The notes beneath the pieces are model-generated. The model was not told where the DNA came from. It saw only the letters and a program-made list of their open reading frames with translations, and made no database searches. A stretch of 7,276 nt of DNA from JAGXLP01 sp042218715 (GTDB lineage Bacteria > Bipolaricaulota > Bipolaricaulia > M55B111), in the NCBI GenBank assembly GCA_042218715.1, contig JBDGQU010000152.1, forward strand, positions 1-7,276, written 5' to 3'. The translations under genes were made by a program, and so were the position numbers. Position 1 is the stretch's first letter. Every line of letters starts with the position of its first letter. Positions 1 through 5,351 of this stretch are shown here, one piece after another.

Positions 1-371
1 TTTCCCCAGAAAAAGCTCTGTCGGGAGAACGGTTTCGGCACAAGCGGATCGTACGTTCCGCCTTCTATTTCTCCCGCTATGGCTTCGGCCCCAACTACAA
101 AAGTAAAGAATGCGAAAGCTAACCCCATCCAGGAAAAGTATTCCATGGAAAGGAAGCCACCCAGACTGGCGGCCATCTGGCTGCCGCCCGTAAAGCTCTT
201 TACAATGTAATCCGGAAGCTGATTAAGCATCTCAAAGTAGCCGGATTCGCTAAACGGTTTGTAAGCCCAGCCAATTAGTACCGACATCAAGCCAAGAATT
301 ATCGACCAGGAAAGAAACGAGTTGAACTGCCACTTGAACTGGTACTTTACCCAGTGAGTAAAGTTTCGCAT
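1..371 (-). CDS. ABC-2 type permease, N-terminal part (runs off left edge)
   Basis: This is the first 123 codons of an integral membrane protein, read leftwards from an ATG at 371-369 and still open at base 1. It should form the membrane channel partner of the ATPase encoded just upstream. A short cytoplasmic start rich in aromatic and basic residues (MRNFTHWVKYQFKW) precedes a hydrophobic segment at about 18-37. An extracytoplasmic stretch (about 40-75) and a second hydrophobic segment (about 80-98) follow. After that comes an AGEIEGGTYDPLVPKPFSR block (99-117), matching the E-x-x-GT-x(4)-P-x-SR motif typical of ABC-2 permeases; the permease at 4557-5351 has the same block at the same place (97-115). 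The ATG shares one base with the ATPase stop (TGATG), so translation is probably coupled; only a weak GGTGA-like site precedes it. The substrate is unknown. Confidence 0.88.
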   Translation of the reverse strand, partial: MRNFTHWVKYQFKWQFNSFLSWSIILGLMSVLIGWAYKPFSESGYFEMLNQLPDYIVKSFTGGSQMAASLGGFLSMEYFSWMGLAFAFFTFVVGAEAIAGEIEGGTYDPLVPKPFSRQSFFWG

Positions 372-1249
372 CAGTCATCACCGCCGTAGTAGCTTAAAAA
401 TACTTCCTCCAGCGGGGGATCATAGGCGTCGAAATCCACCAGCGGCACTGAGGTCAGGTGGTGTAAATTCTCGTCAAGGTTCGAAGAGATCCTTAGCTTT
501 ACCCCTTTCTTACCGGCTTTTACCACGTCGAGCCCAGGCCGATCGAAAAAGTCTTCCTCGGGGGTCGTTTCGTAAGTTGCTTCTATAATCTTAAATCGCT
601 TGCTCTTTAAGTTTTCGACGGAATTTACCTCGACCAGTCTTCCGTCTCTAATAATTCCCACTCTATCACATACCCTCTCCACAACGGGAAGGATGTGAGA
701 GGAAAGGAAAACGGTATCTCCTGCCTGCTTCTCTTCTTCGAGCAGCGAGTAGAACTTCTGCTGGATCATCGGGTCTAATCCTGAAGTAGGTTCATCCATA
801 ATATTTAAAGGCGTATCCGCCATCAGGCTTTGAATTATTCCTAGTTTCTGCTTCATCCCCGTCGAGTACTCCGAAGTCTTTCTGGAAATATCCAGTTCCA
901 AAAACTCGGCCATTTCGAACCCCTTGGTAACTTTTTCCTCGTCGTAAAACTCTCCCATGAACTTTATGTATTCTTTACCGGTCAGGAAATCGTAAGGCTT
1001 AAAGCTTCCGGGTAAATATTCGACCTGTTCTTTTACTTTCCCGCTTTCTTTGTTGCAGTCGTAACCATTGATAAAAGCCTTCCCCTCGGTTGGTCGGAGC
1101 AAATCCAGTACCAGCCTTATAGTCGTTGTCTTGCCGGCTCCATTTGGTCCCAAAAATCCAAATATCTCTCCCTGGCGAACTTTCAAGTCCACATCTTCTA
1201 TCCCCCGCGTGTCGCCGTAATACTTCGTCAGTCCTTTTAGCTCTATCAT
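371..1249 (-). CDS. ABC transporter ATP-binding protein of a multidrug-type exporter (variant Q-loop)
   Basis: A 292-residue cytoplasmic ATPase that should power the permease encoded downstream. Visible motifs are Walker A GPNGAGKTT (34-42), signature YSTGMKQKL (128-136, a variant of LSGGQ), Walker B ending MDEP with catalytic E153, D-loop SGLD (156-159) and H-loop H185 in SSHIL. At the Q-loop, where family members usually have a glutamine, the sequence reads YLPG (78-81). Residues from about 215 form a C-terminal extension ending in PPLEEVFLSYYGG, like that of the second-cassette ATPase. The Walker B strand contains a polar Asn149, which is a little unusual. The start ATG (1249-1247) shares one base with the TetR stop and follows an AAAGGAGGGG site at 1257-1266 with 7 bases of spacing. 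That site lies inside the end of the TetR gene. Family assignment is firm; the substrate is not known. Confidence 0.95.
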   Translation of the reverse strand: MIELKGLTKYYGDTRGIEDVDLKVRQGEIFGFLGPNGAGKTTTIRLVLDLLRPTEGKAFINGYDCNKESGKVKEQVEYLPGSFKPYDFLTGKEYIKFMGEFYDEEKVTKGFEMAEFLELDISRKTSEYSTGMKQKLGIIQSLMADTPLNIMDEPTSGLDPMIQQKFYSLLEEEKQAGDTVFLSSHILPVVERVCDRVGIIRDGRLVEVNSVENLKSKRFKIIEATYETTPEEDFFDRPGLDVVKAGKKGVKLRISSNLDENLHHLTSVPLVDFDAYDPPLEEVFLSYYGGDD

Positions 1250-1878
1250 TAATCATCCCCTCCTTTCAGTTCGAACCTGTAGTCTTCCTTGCCCAGGCCA
1301 CGAATAAAGTTAGTGATAAGCTCCCTCCCCGCTCGGTCAAGCTGGAACGAATCAGGATCCAATAACCAATGAAACCATAATCCATCGTAAGCAGCCACCA
1401 GGGCCGAGCTGGCTTCCCAGGGATCTACCTGCCGGAATGTCCCCTCTTCGATCCCTTTTTCGATCAGCCTCGCGGTTCTTCTCCTGTATTTCGACAACAT
1501 ATCACTTAATAGTTCTTCAAGCTTTTTCTTCCTGCTCGCATTTGCCCAGAATTCGAGCATCAACTTCCCGAGTGAAGCGGTCTCTTCTACCGTGGAAATC
1601 ATTGTCCTATGAAATTCCGTTAACTCTTCCACGGGGGAGCTTTGATCCGTTAGATCGTCCAAGTATCGGTCAAATTTTTCGAGCCAGTCGCGGAGCAGCT
1701 CGAAAAACAGCTCCTCTTTGCTATCAAAGTAATAATAAAGAGTGCCCTTACTGACTCCAGCTTCTTCGGCAATACTATCCATCGTCGAGTCACTATACCC
1801 GTCCTCTCCGAACCGCTTTGTAGCTGCCTTAAAAAGAAGCTCCATCTTCTCCTTATTCGCGTCCTCACTTTCACTCAT
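1249..1878 (-). CDS. TetR-family transcriptional repressor, first gene of cassette 1
   Basis: A 209-residue TetR-type repressor (MSESED start). The N-terminal helix-turn-helix lies at about 33-52, with the hallmark GVSKGTLYYYFDSKEEL at 41-57. The rest is the helical ligand-binding and dimerisation domain, including a GLWFHWLLDPDSF stretch (166-178) common in TetR C-terminal domains. It heads the operon and probably controls its own expression and that of the ATPase and permease through the operator at 1890-1922. I prefer the ATG at 1878 because AGGTGA (1884-1889) sits 5 bases upstream. The alternative GTG at 1887, adding MIK, overlaps that site and has no ribosome binding site of its own. The stop overlaps the ATPase start by one base. 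The ligand is unknown, but TetR plus ABC exporter is a classic drug- or metabolite-sensing arrangement. Confidence 0.93.
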   Translation of the reverse strand: MSESEDANKEKMELLFKAATKRFGEDGYSDSTMDSIAEEAGVSKGTLYYYFDSKEELFFELLRDWLEKFDRYLDDLTDQSSPVEELTEFHRTMISTVEETASLGKLMLEFWANASRKKKLEELLSDMLSKYRRRTARLIEKGIEEGTFRQVDPWEASSALVAAYDGLWFHWLLDPDSFQLDRAGRELITNFIRGLGKEDYRFELKGGDD

Positions 1879-1883
1879 CTTTA

Positions 1884-1889
1884 TCACCT
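1884..1889 (-). promoter_or_regulatory. Ribosome binding site that fixes the TetR (cassette 1) start
   Basis: AGGTGA on the minus strand lies 5 bases before the ATG at 1878. It contains the competing GTG start (1887-1885), so it favours ATG initiation and a protein of 209 rather than 212 residues. Confidence 0.6.
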
Positions 1890-1922
1890 ACCGACTGGTC
1901 AGTATTATACCGACCAGTCAGT
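1890..1922 (-). promoter_or_regulatory. Tandem-palindrome TetR operator overlapping the cassette 1 promoter
   Basis: On the minus strand two 14-bp near-palindromes, ACTGACTGGTCGGT (1922-1909) and ACTGACCAGTCGGT (1903-1890), are separated by 5 bp. Their centres are 19 bp apart, about two helical turns. Taken together they also form one large inverted repeat, with GACTGGTC and GACCAGTC as perfect arms around an 11-bp gap. The gap contains the -10 box TATAAT. This fits the operator of the adjacent TetR gene, with repression by blocking RNA polymerase. The repeat is directly visible; repressor binding is inferred. Confidence 0.85.
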
Positions 1923-1931
1923 CAATATCAA
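1904..1931 (-). promoter_or_regulatory. Sigma-70-type promoter of cassette 1 (TetR-ATPase-permease)
   Basis: On the minus strand a perfect -10 box TATAAT (1909-1904) is preceded by a TTGATA -35 box (1931-1926) with a 16-bp spacer. Both palindromes of the operator lie on or beside the -10, so bound repressor would exclude polymerase. The start codon is about 25 bases downstream of the -10, giving a short leader. Confidence 0.7.
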
Positions 1932-1963
1932 CCCTAACTTTCCCTCAAACTGATTTACTAATA

Positions 1964-2044
1964 CTAGCTGAGAATGCCCCAGGGCTTGCCCTGGGGATGA
2001 ATCAGCTGGTTTCTGGCACTCGCTTCTAAAGCCAGGTTAACCTC
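1964..2044. repeat. Nested hairpin element between divergent operons
   Basis: A perfect 8-bp stem CCCCAGGG / CCCTGGGG (1977-1984, 1989-1996) closes a CTTG loop. It is enclosed by an outer stem CTAGCTGA / TCAGCTGG (1964-1971, 2002-2009; one G-T pair) across a 5+5 internal loop. A second stem-loop with CTGGC / GCCAG arms follows at about 2008-2042. There is no T-tract after it, and it lies upstream of the plus promoter, so it is not a simple terminator or leader element. The style resembles REP-like or IS200/IS605 end structures, but no transposase gene is present. Structure is certain; identity is not. Confidence 0.55.
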
Positions 2045-2049
2045 CAGAT

Positions 2050-2078
2050 TTGACTGCTCGGGCTAAGACAATTAAAAT
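2050..2078 (+). promoter_or_regulatory. Sigma-70-type promoter of the plus-strand ABC operon
   Basis: TTGACT (2050-2055) and TAAAAT (2073-2078) are separated by exactly 17 bp, one mismatch from consensus in each box. Transcription would start near 2085 and give a leader of about 100 bases before the ATPase ATG at 2187. No copy of the TetR operator motif overlaps it. Two alternatives closer to the gene (TTGACT at 2155, TAAAAT at 2130) lack partner boxes. Confidence 0.7.
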
Positions 2079-2174
2079 GGGCGAGTGATTAAAAACCCTC
2101 CAGGAAAGATCGGCAACTTGCTACATGGATAAAATGGTTGGGGTTGGAAAATTCTTGACTCGACTAACCCGGGC

Positions 2175-2182
2175 AAAGGAGG
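2175..2182 (+). promoter_or_regulatory. Strong ribosome binding site of the plus-strand ATPase
   Basis: AAAGGAGG lies only 4 bases before the ATG at 2187, closer than usual but strong. A 7-bp stem just upstream (2141-2147 with 2164-2170) and a CCTCC run at 2097-2101, complementary to its GGAGG, could affect access to the site. Confidence 0.7.
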
Positions 2183-2186
2183 TTAA

Positions 2187-2936
2187 ATGAACCAAGATAG
2201 AGAAAATAACGAATTGCTGGCGGTGGAAACACAGGATCTGACAAAGGACTACGGTGATCTGCGGGCGGTAGATCATCTCGACCTATCCGTGGAACCGGGA
2301 ACCATTTACGGATTTCTCGGGCCAAATGGGGCCGGTAAGACGACTACGATAGAAATGCTATGCGGACTCCTCACTCCATCAGCTGGTAAAGCGAAGGTAC
2401 TTGGCAGGGATGTTGTAAACGACGGGGCGGAGGAACTTATTGGATATATGCCCCAGGAGACGGCGCTTTACCTGAACCTGACCATTCATCAAAATATTCA
2501 ACTTTACGGGGAGTTATTCGGTCTAACCGGAGATGAAATAGCGGAAAGAGAAAAGGAATTACTGGAATTGATTGATCTCGTCGATTGGCGAGACACCCTG
2601 GTAGACGAACTCAGTGGGGGGATGAAACATCGAGCCTCTCTAGCCTGCTCGCTGGTTCACGAACCCAGGATTCTGTTCCTGGACGAACCCACTGTGGGAG
2701 TGGATCCGGATCTGAGAGCCTCTTTCTGGGATTACTTCATCGAACTTCGGGAACAAGGCACCACTTTACTTATAACAACCCATTATATGGACGAAGCCAG
2801 GAATTGCGGCACGGTAGGAATGTTGAGTAACGGGAAGTTAATCGCGGAGGGAAACTACACACAACTACTGAAAGAGACAGGGACCGAAACACTGGAAGAC
2901 GCCTTTCTAAAGTACACGAAAGGGGAGAAAACATGA
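2187..2936 (+). CDS. ABC transporter ATP-binding protein, canonical DrrA-like exporter type
   Basis: A 249-residue cytoplasmic ATPase for the permease encoded immediately downstream. All motifs are canonical: Walker A GPNGAGKTT (45-53), Q-loop glutamine Q90 in IGYMPQ, signature LSGGMK (142-147), Walker B ILFLDEP with catalytic E167, D-loop VGVD, and H-loop H199 in TTHYMDEA. It ends soon after the core domain (LEDAFLKYTKGEKT), so it lacks the longer C-terminal extension of the two minus-strand ATPases and clearly belongs to a different subfamily. TTHYMDEA and the pairing with a YhhJ/DrrB-like permease are typical of drug, lipid or polyketide exporters. The ATG at 2187 is supported by AAAGGAGG. 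Its TGA overlaps the permease ATG (ATGA). No regulator accompanies it. The substrate is unknown. Confidence 0.95.
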   Translation: MNQDRENNELLAVETQDLTKDYGDLRAVDHLDLSVEPGTIYGFLGPNGAGKTTTIEMLCGLLTPSAGKAKVLGRDVVNDGAEELIGYMPQETALYLNLTIHQNIQLYGELFGLTGDEIAEREKELLELIDLVDWRDTLVDELSGGMKHRASLACSLVHEPRILFLDEPTVGVDPDLRASFWDYFIELREQGTTLLITTHYMDEARNCGTVGMLSNGKLIAEGNYTQLLKETGTETLEDAFLKYTKGEKT

Positions 2937-4075
2937 GTTTATCTAGATCGCTCGCGATAGTCAAAAAGATAATTTACGACCTGAAAAACGACAAACGTTC
3001 ACTCGCTTTCATGTTCATAGCTCCGATCTTTGCCATGTTCGTATTCGGGTTGGCCTTCAGCGGTAGCGTCCACAATGCCGATCTAGTGGTCGTAAATAAT
3101 GATTCCCTTGAAGGTATACCCGCTCAGCCGGGACTCAAAGACCCCATTTCCGAAAAAATTATCTCCAGGTTGGAAGAAGACGAAACTGTCAGGGTCGATG
3201 CCGTCAAAACTGTTAAGGAGGCGAGAAGCAGGATTAAATCGGGAAAAGCCTACGGTGCAGTAGTATTTGGTGAAAACTTTACGAAGACCATTTTCGAAAG
3301 TATTAAAGGCGTCACTGAATCGAGCAGTACCGTCGATTTTTACATTGACGAAAGTAACCAGGAAGTAGCGGGAGCGATTTCCCGAAGTGTCCAAACCGCA
3401 TTCAACAAGACCATGGAAGCGGTCGGGCGGAAACCTCCGGTCAGGGTAAACAAAATTTCCGTTTACGCGGAAAAGGCAGAATTCATTGACTTCTTCGTTC
3501 CCGGAATAATTGCCTTCGTGGTCTACCTTCTGGCCACTGTACTGACCCTGGTTACTTTCGTGGGGGAGAGGACTTCCGGAACGCTGGATCGTATTCTAGC
3601 CACCCCCCTGCGAGAGAGCGAGGTAGTTATGGGTTATGCCGTCGCTTTCGGGATGATAGGAGTGATACAGACAGCACTGTTACTTATAGTAGGAATTCTC
3701 GTTTTTCACATTACAATAGTCGGCAACGTTTTTCTGGCATTCGGCATAACGGCTCTATTGGCCATCGTATGTCAGGCACTAGGTATCCTGCTCTCAAGTT
3801 TCGCGAGGCGAGAAGCCCAGGCGGTCCAATTCATCCCGTTCGTCGTTCTACCTGCTTTTCTGCTTTCAGGGGTATTTTGGCCGCTGGAGGCGGTTCCTAC
3901 CTGGCTCAGGCCGGTTTCTTACGTAATACCAGTATCCTACGTGGTTCGGGCTAACCGAGCCGTCATGTTGAAAGGATGGGGAATAGGAAAAGTCTGGCCC
4001 CAGTTCCTGGCTCTCTTCGGGTTCATGGTAGGATTTCTCGCGATAACTGTAGCCGCGCTTAAACGGAGGAGATAA
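2933..4075 (+). CDS. ABC-2 type permease with large extracytoplasmic domain
   Basis: A 380-residue membrane protein and partner of the ATPase upstream. A basic N-terminus (to about 23) leads into a first transmembrane segment (about 25-43). A soluble domain of roughly 140 residues follows (45-185), predicted to lie outside the membrane, as in ABC2_membrane_3 proteins of the YhhJ/DrrB type. A membrane domain with about five helices comes next (near 187-210, 233-258, 265-289, 298-316 and 355-375). The cytoplasmic loop FVGERTSGTLDRILATPLR (209-227) is the family's E-RxxGTL-x(4)-P block, and LSGVFWPLEAVPTWLRPVSY (311-330) is a characteristic conserved stretch. The length is normal for the family. 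Translation is coupled to the ATPase through the ATGA overlap, with AGGGGAG (2921-2927) as ribosome binding site. The stop at 4073-4075 is followed by an A-run and hairpins. It is an exporter of unknown substrate. Confidence 0.94.
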   Translation: MSLSRSLAIVKKIIYDLKNDKRSLAFMFIAPIFAMFVFGLAFSGSVHNADLVVVNNDSLEGIPAQPGLKDPISEKIISRLEEDETVRVDAVKTVKEARSRIKSGKAYGAVVFGENFTKTIFESIKGVTESSSTVDFYIDESNQEVAGAISRSVQTAFNKTMEAVGRKPPVRVNKISVYAEKAEFIDFFVPGIIAFVVYLLATVLTLVTFVGERTSGTLDRILATPLRESEVVMGYAVAFGMIGVIQTALLLIVGILVFHITIVGNVFLAFGITALLAIVCQALGILLSSFARREAQAVQFIPFVVLPAFLLSGVFWPLEAVPTWLRPVSYVIPVSYVVRANRAVMLKGWGIGKVWPQFLALFGFMVGFLAITVAALKRRR

Positions 4076-4125
4076 AAAAGTATGCCCCATCATTCACTTC
4101 CATTCTTTAATGGGGAAAGTGATGG
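4074..4125 (-). terminator. Possible minus-direction terminator at the convergent junction
   Basis: Read on the minus strand, a stem-loop (CCCCAT at 4115-4110 with ATGGGG at 4090-4085) is followed after 5 bases by TTTTTT (4079-4074). An alternative longer, bulged stem pairs TGATGG (4120-4125) with CCATCA (4087-4092). It would stop minus-strand transcripts that pass the 4557 stop before they run antisense into the plus-strand permease. The gap between stem and T-tract makes it imperfect. I see no equally good plus-strand terminator. Confidence 0.35.
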
Positions 4126-4173
4126 TTAGTGTAAGTATAATAATTTTCCTTTGGCCCTAATAGCCTTTTTTCG

Positions 4174-4200
4174 ACAGGCAGGCTTTTCCAAGCCTGCTGT
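4174..4200. repeat. Isolated 11-bp hairpin (AGGCTT / AAGCCT type)
   Basis: ACAGGCAGGCTT (4174-4185) pairs with AAGCCTGCTGT (4190-4200) around a TTCC loop with one bulged G. A T-run precedes it on the plus strand rather than following it, so it is not a standard terminator for either operon. Its AGGCT/AGCCT core resembles that of the palindromes in the nearby array, but the flanks do not match the 64-bp unit. Confidence 0.5.
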
Positions 4201-4289
4201 AATGGGTGGTTGAGGTGTGAAATTATCTTCTTCGGTATGTTCCGTGTAGTTCCTACCAAAGTAAATAATCAAACACTTCTACCTATGTA

Positions 4290-4520
4290 TACACCGAGGC
4301 TCGAAAGCCTCGGCTATCGGGGTTAACGGGTTTTTTATATCTAAACATTGGTCTACACCGAGGCTAAAAAGCCTCGCCTATCGTGACCATTGTACTTTTT
4401 ATACTTTAACCCTAAGAGTAGACGGGATTCGAAAGCTTCGGCTATCGGGAATATTGTATTATTTGTACTTTGACCCAGGTGTAGGCCGAGGCGGAAACCC
4501 CCGGTTATCGGGGCTAACTT
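4290..4520. repeat. Four-copy tandem array of 64-bp units carrying palindromes
   Basis: Four units start near 4290, 4354, 4419 and 4482. Their hairpin-loop GAAA (or equivalent) positions fall at 4303, 4367, 4431 and 4494, a period of 64, 64 and 63 bp. Unit 1 has a perfect 8-bp stem CCGAGGCT / AGCCTCGG. Unit 2 keeps a 7-bp stem, unit 4 a stem with one mismatch, and unit 3 is decayed. Each stem is followed by a [CT]TATCG motif. Unit 2 and 3 linkers also align (ATTGTAcTTTTTATACTTT against ATTGTATTATTTGTACTTT), so the whole unit, not only the palindrome, was duplicated. The array lies between convergent operons. It is not a CRISPR, because the intervening sequences are themselves repeated. Confidence 0.75.
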
Positions 4521-4556
4521 AGCAGCAAGAGTCGCTGTATCCCGGTCAACCGGATA

Positions 4557-5351
4557 TTAAGTCCCGATATCCCGCTTCTCGAACCCGTACATCCCAACCG
4601 CAAATAGCACGACCGTAGCCGCCAGCATTATCCCGACGTTCCCGAAATCTATTCCGTTTTGCAGGACGTCTGCACCGTCGTAATAATGAAAGACCGAAGC
4701 CGGTCGGAACGGTTTCAGCCCCTCGATGACCTCGGCCATACTATTGACCAGGTAGGAAACTAACCCAACTGCGCTGGCCACGGCAGTCCCTATTCCCCGA
4801 CTGCCTGTAAGTCCACCAAGAGCAAGAGTAAAAGAACCAAACACCGCGCCAAGCAAGACCAGGCTAAAGGAAACCTCGGCGAGGGAAATAAAGGAAAGCC
4901 CCATGTTTGCCAGGGATGTGGTGACAATATTGCCCAACCAGAAATAAAGCCCCAGAACAATTACTCCCGCCATGAGAGCCAAAAATTTTTGAGAGTAGAC
5001 TCCCACCCGGGAAACCGGATTGGTGAGCAACAGGTTTAGCGTTCCCTCTTCCTCTTCTCCGGTAAGGCAAGAAGAGGCAAAAGACACGGAAAATACGATA
5101 AAAACGAGCGGTCCCAGCAGAGGCAGTAATTCAGTACTAAGCCAGCCCGAGGGAGTGGACATATCGTAGATTCCCCCCATCATCCCCTTTATGAACTCAT
5201 TATCCATCAACTGATTGAACGAGGATAGACTATCCTTCATCAACAGAAAAGCGAGATTGTAATAAAGCAGTAGAAAACCTACTCCTATCCCCCACCAGAG
5301 AAACGATTTTCGTTTATCTCTGAGCGTCTTCAGCAGTACGTTTTTAAGCAT
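4557..5351 (-). CDS. ABC-2 type permease of cassette 2
   Basis: A 264-residue integral membrane protein that should form the transport channel with the ATPase encoded just upstream. Six hydrophobic segments are visible at about 18-37, 74-96, 122-146, 158-180, 186-206 and 237-256. The block TGEEEEGTLNLLLTNPVSR (97-115) is the E-x-x-GT-x(4)-P-x-SR motif of ABC-2 permeases, placed after the second helix exactly as in the cassette 1 permease. There is no large extracytoplasmic domain, unlike the plus-strand permease. I chose the ATG at 5351 (MLKNVLLKTLRDKRKSF) because AAGGAGGGG lies 6 bases upstream. A longer in-frame start at 5375 would add 8 residues but would place that ribosome binding site inside the gene. 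It overlaps the ATPase gene by 8 bases, implying coupled translation. The substrate is unknown. Confidence 0.92.
   Translation of the reverse strand: MLKNVLLKTLRDKRKSFLWWGIGVGFLLLYYNLAFLLMKDSLSSFNQLMDNEFIKGMMGGIYDMSTPSGWLSTELLPLLGPLVFIVFSVSFASSCLTGEEEEGTLNLLLTNPVSRVGVYSQKFLALMAGVIVLGLYFWLGNIVTTSLANMGLSFISLAEVSFSLVLLGAVFGSFTLALGGLTGSRGIGTAVASAVGLVSYLVNSMAEVIEGLKPFRPASVFHYYDGADVLQNGIDFGNVGIMLAATVVLFAVGMYGFEKRDIGT

Larger units (their letters stand above)
4076..4556. other. Convergent intergenic region without genes
   Basis: This stretch separates the stop of the plus-strand permease from the stop of the minus-strand permease. It holds the candidate terminator hairpin (4074-4125), the isolated hairpin (4174-4200) and the 64-bp array (4290-4520). 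A small hairpin, TATCC / GGATA (4538-4542, 4552-4556; one bulge), directly abuts the minus-strand stop and has no T-tract. I see no credible reading frame here. Confidence 0.7.

Noticed and set aside
1878..1887. GTG start at 1887 for the cassette 1 TetR
   Set aside because: The GTG lies within the AGGTGA site that serves the ATG at 1878, and it lacks a separate ribosome binding site. It remains a minor possibility.
2155..2187. Promoter using TTGACT at 2155-2160
   Set aside because: A matching -10 would fall in the ribosome binding site and start codon, and no such box is present.
3083..3394. Minus-strand open frame of about 100 codons inside the plus-strand permease gene
   Set aside because: It is antisense to a gene with clear family motifs, has no ribosome binding site or domain, and is best read as a shadow frame.
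4290..4340. Intrinsic plus-strand terminator from the first palindrome and the T6 run at 4331-4336
   Set aside because: About 18 bases separate the stem from the T-run, too far for a standard intrinsic terminator.
4290..4520. CRISPR-like regularly spaced palindromic repeats
   Set aside because: Only four degenerate copies exist, the linkers are homologous to one another rather than unique, the palindromes are poorly conserved, and no cas gene is nearby.
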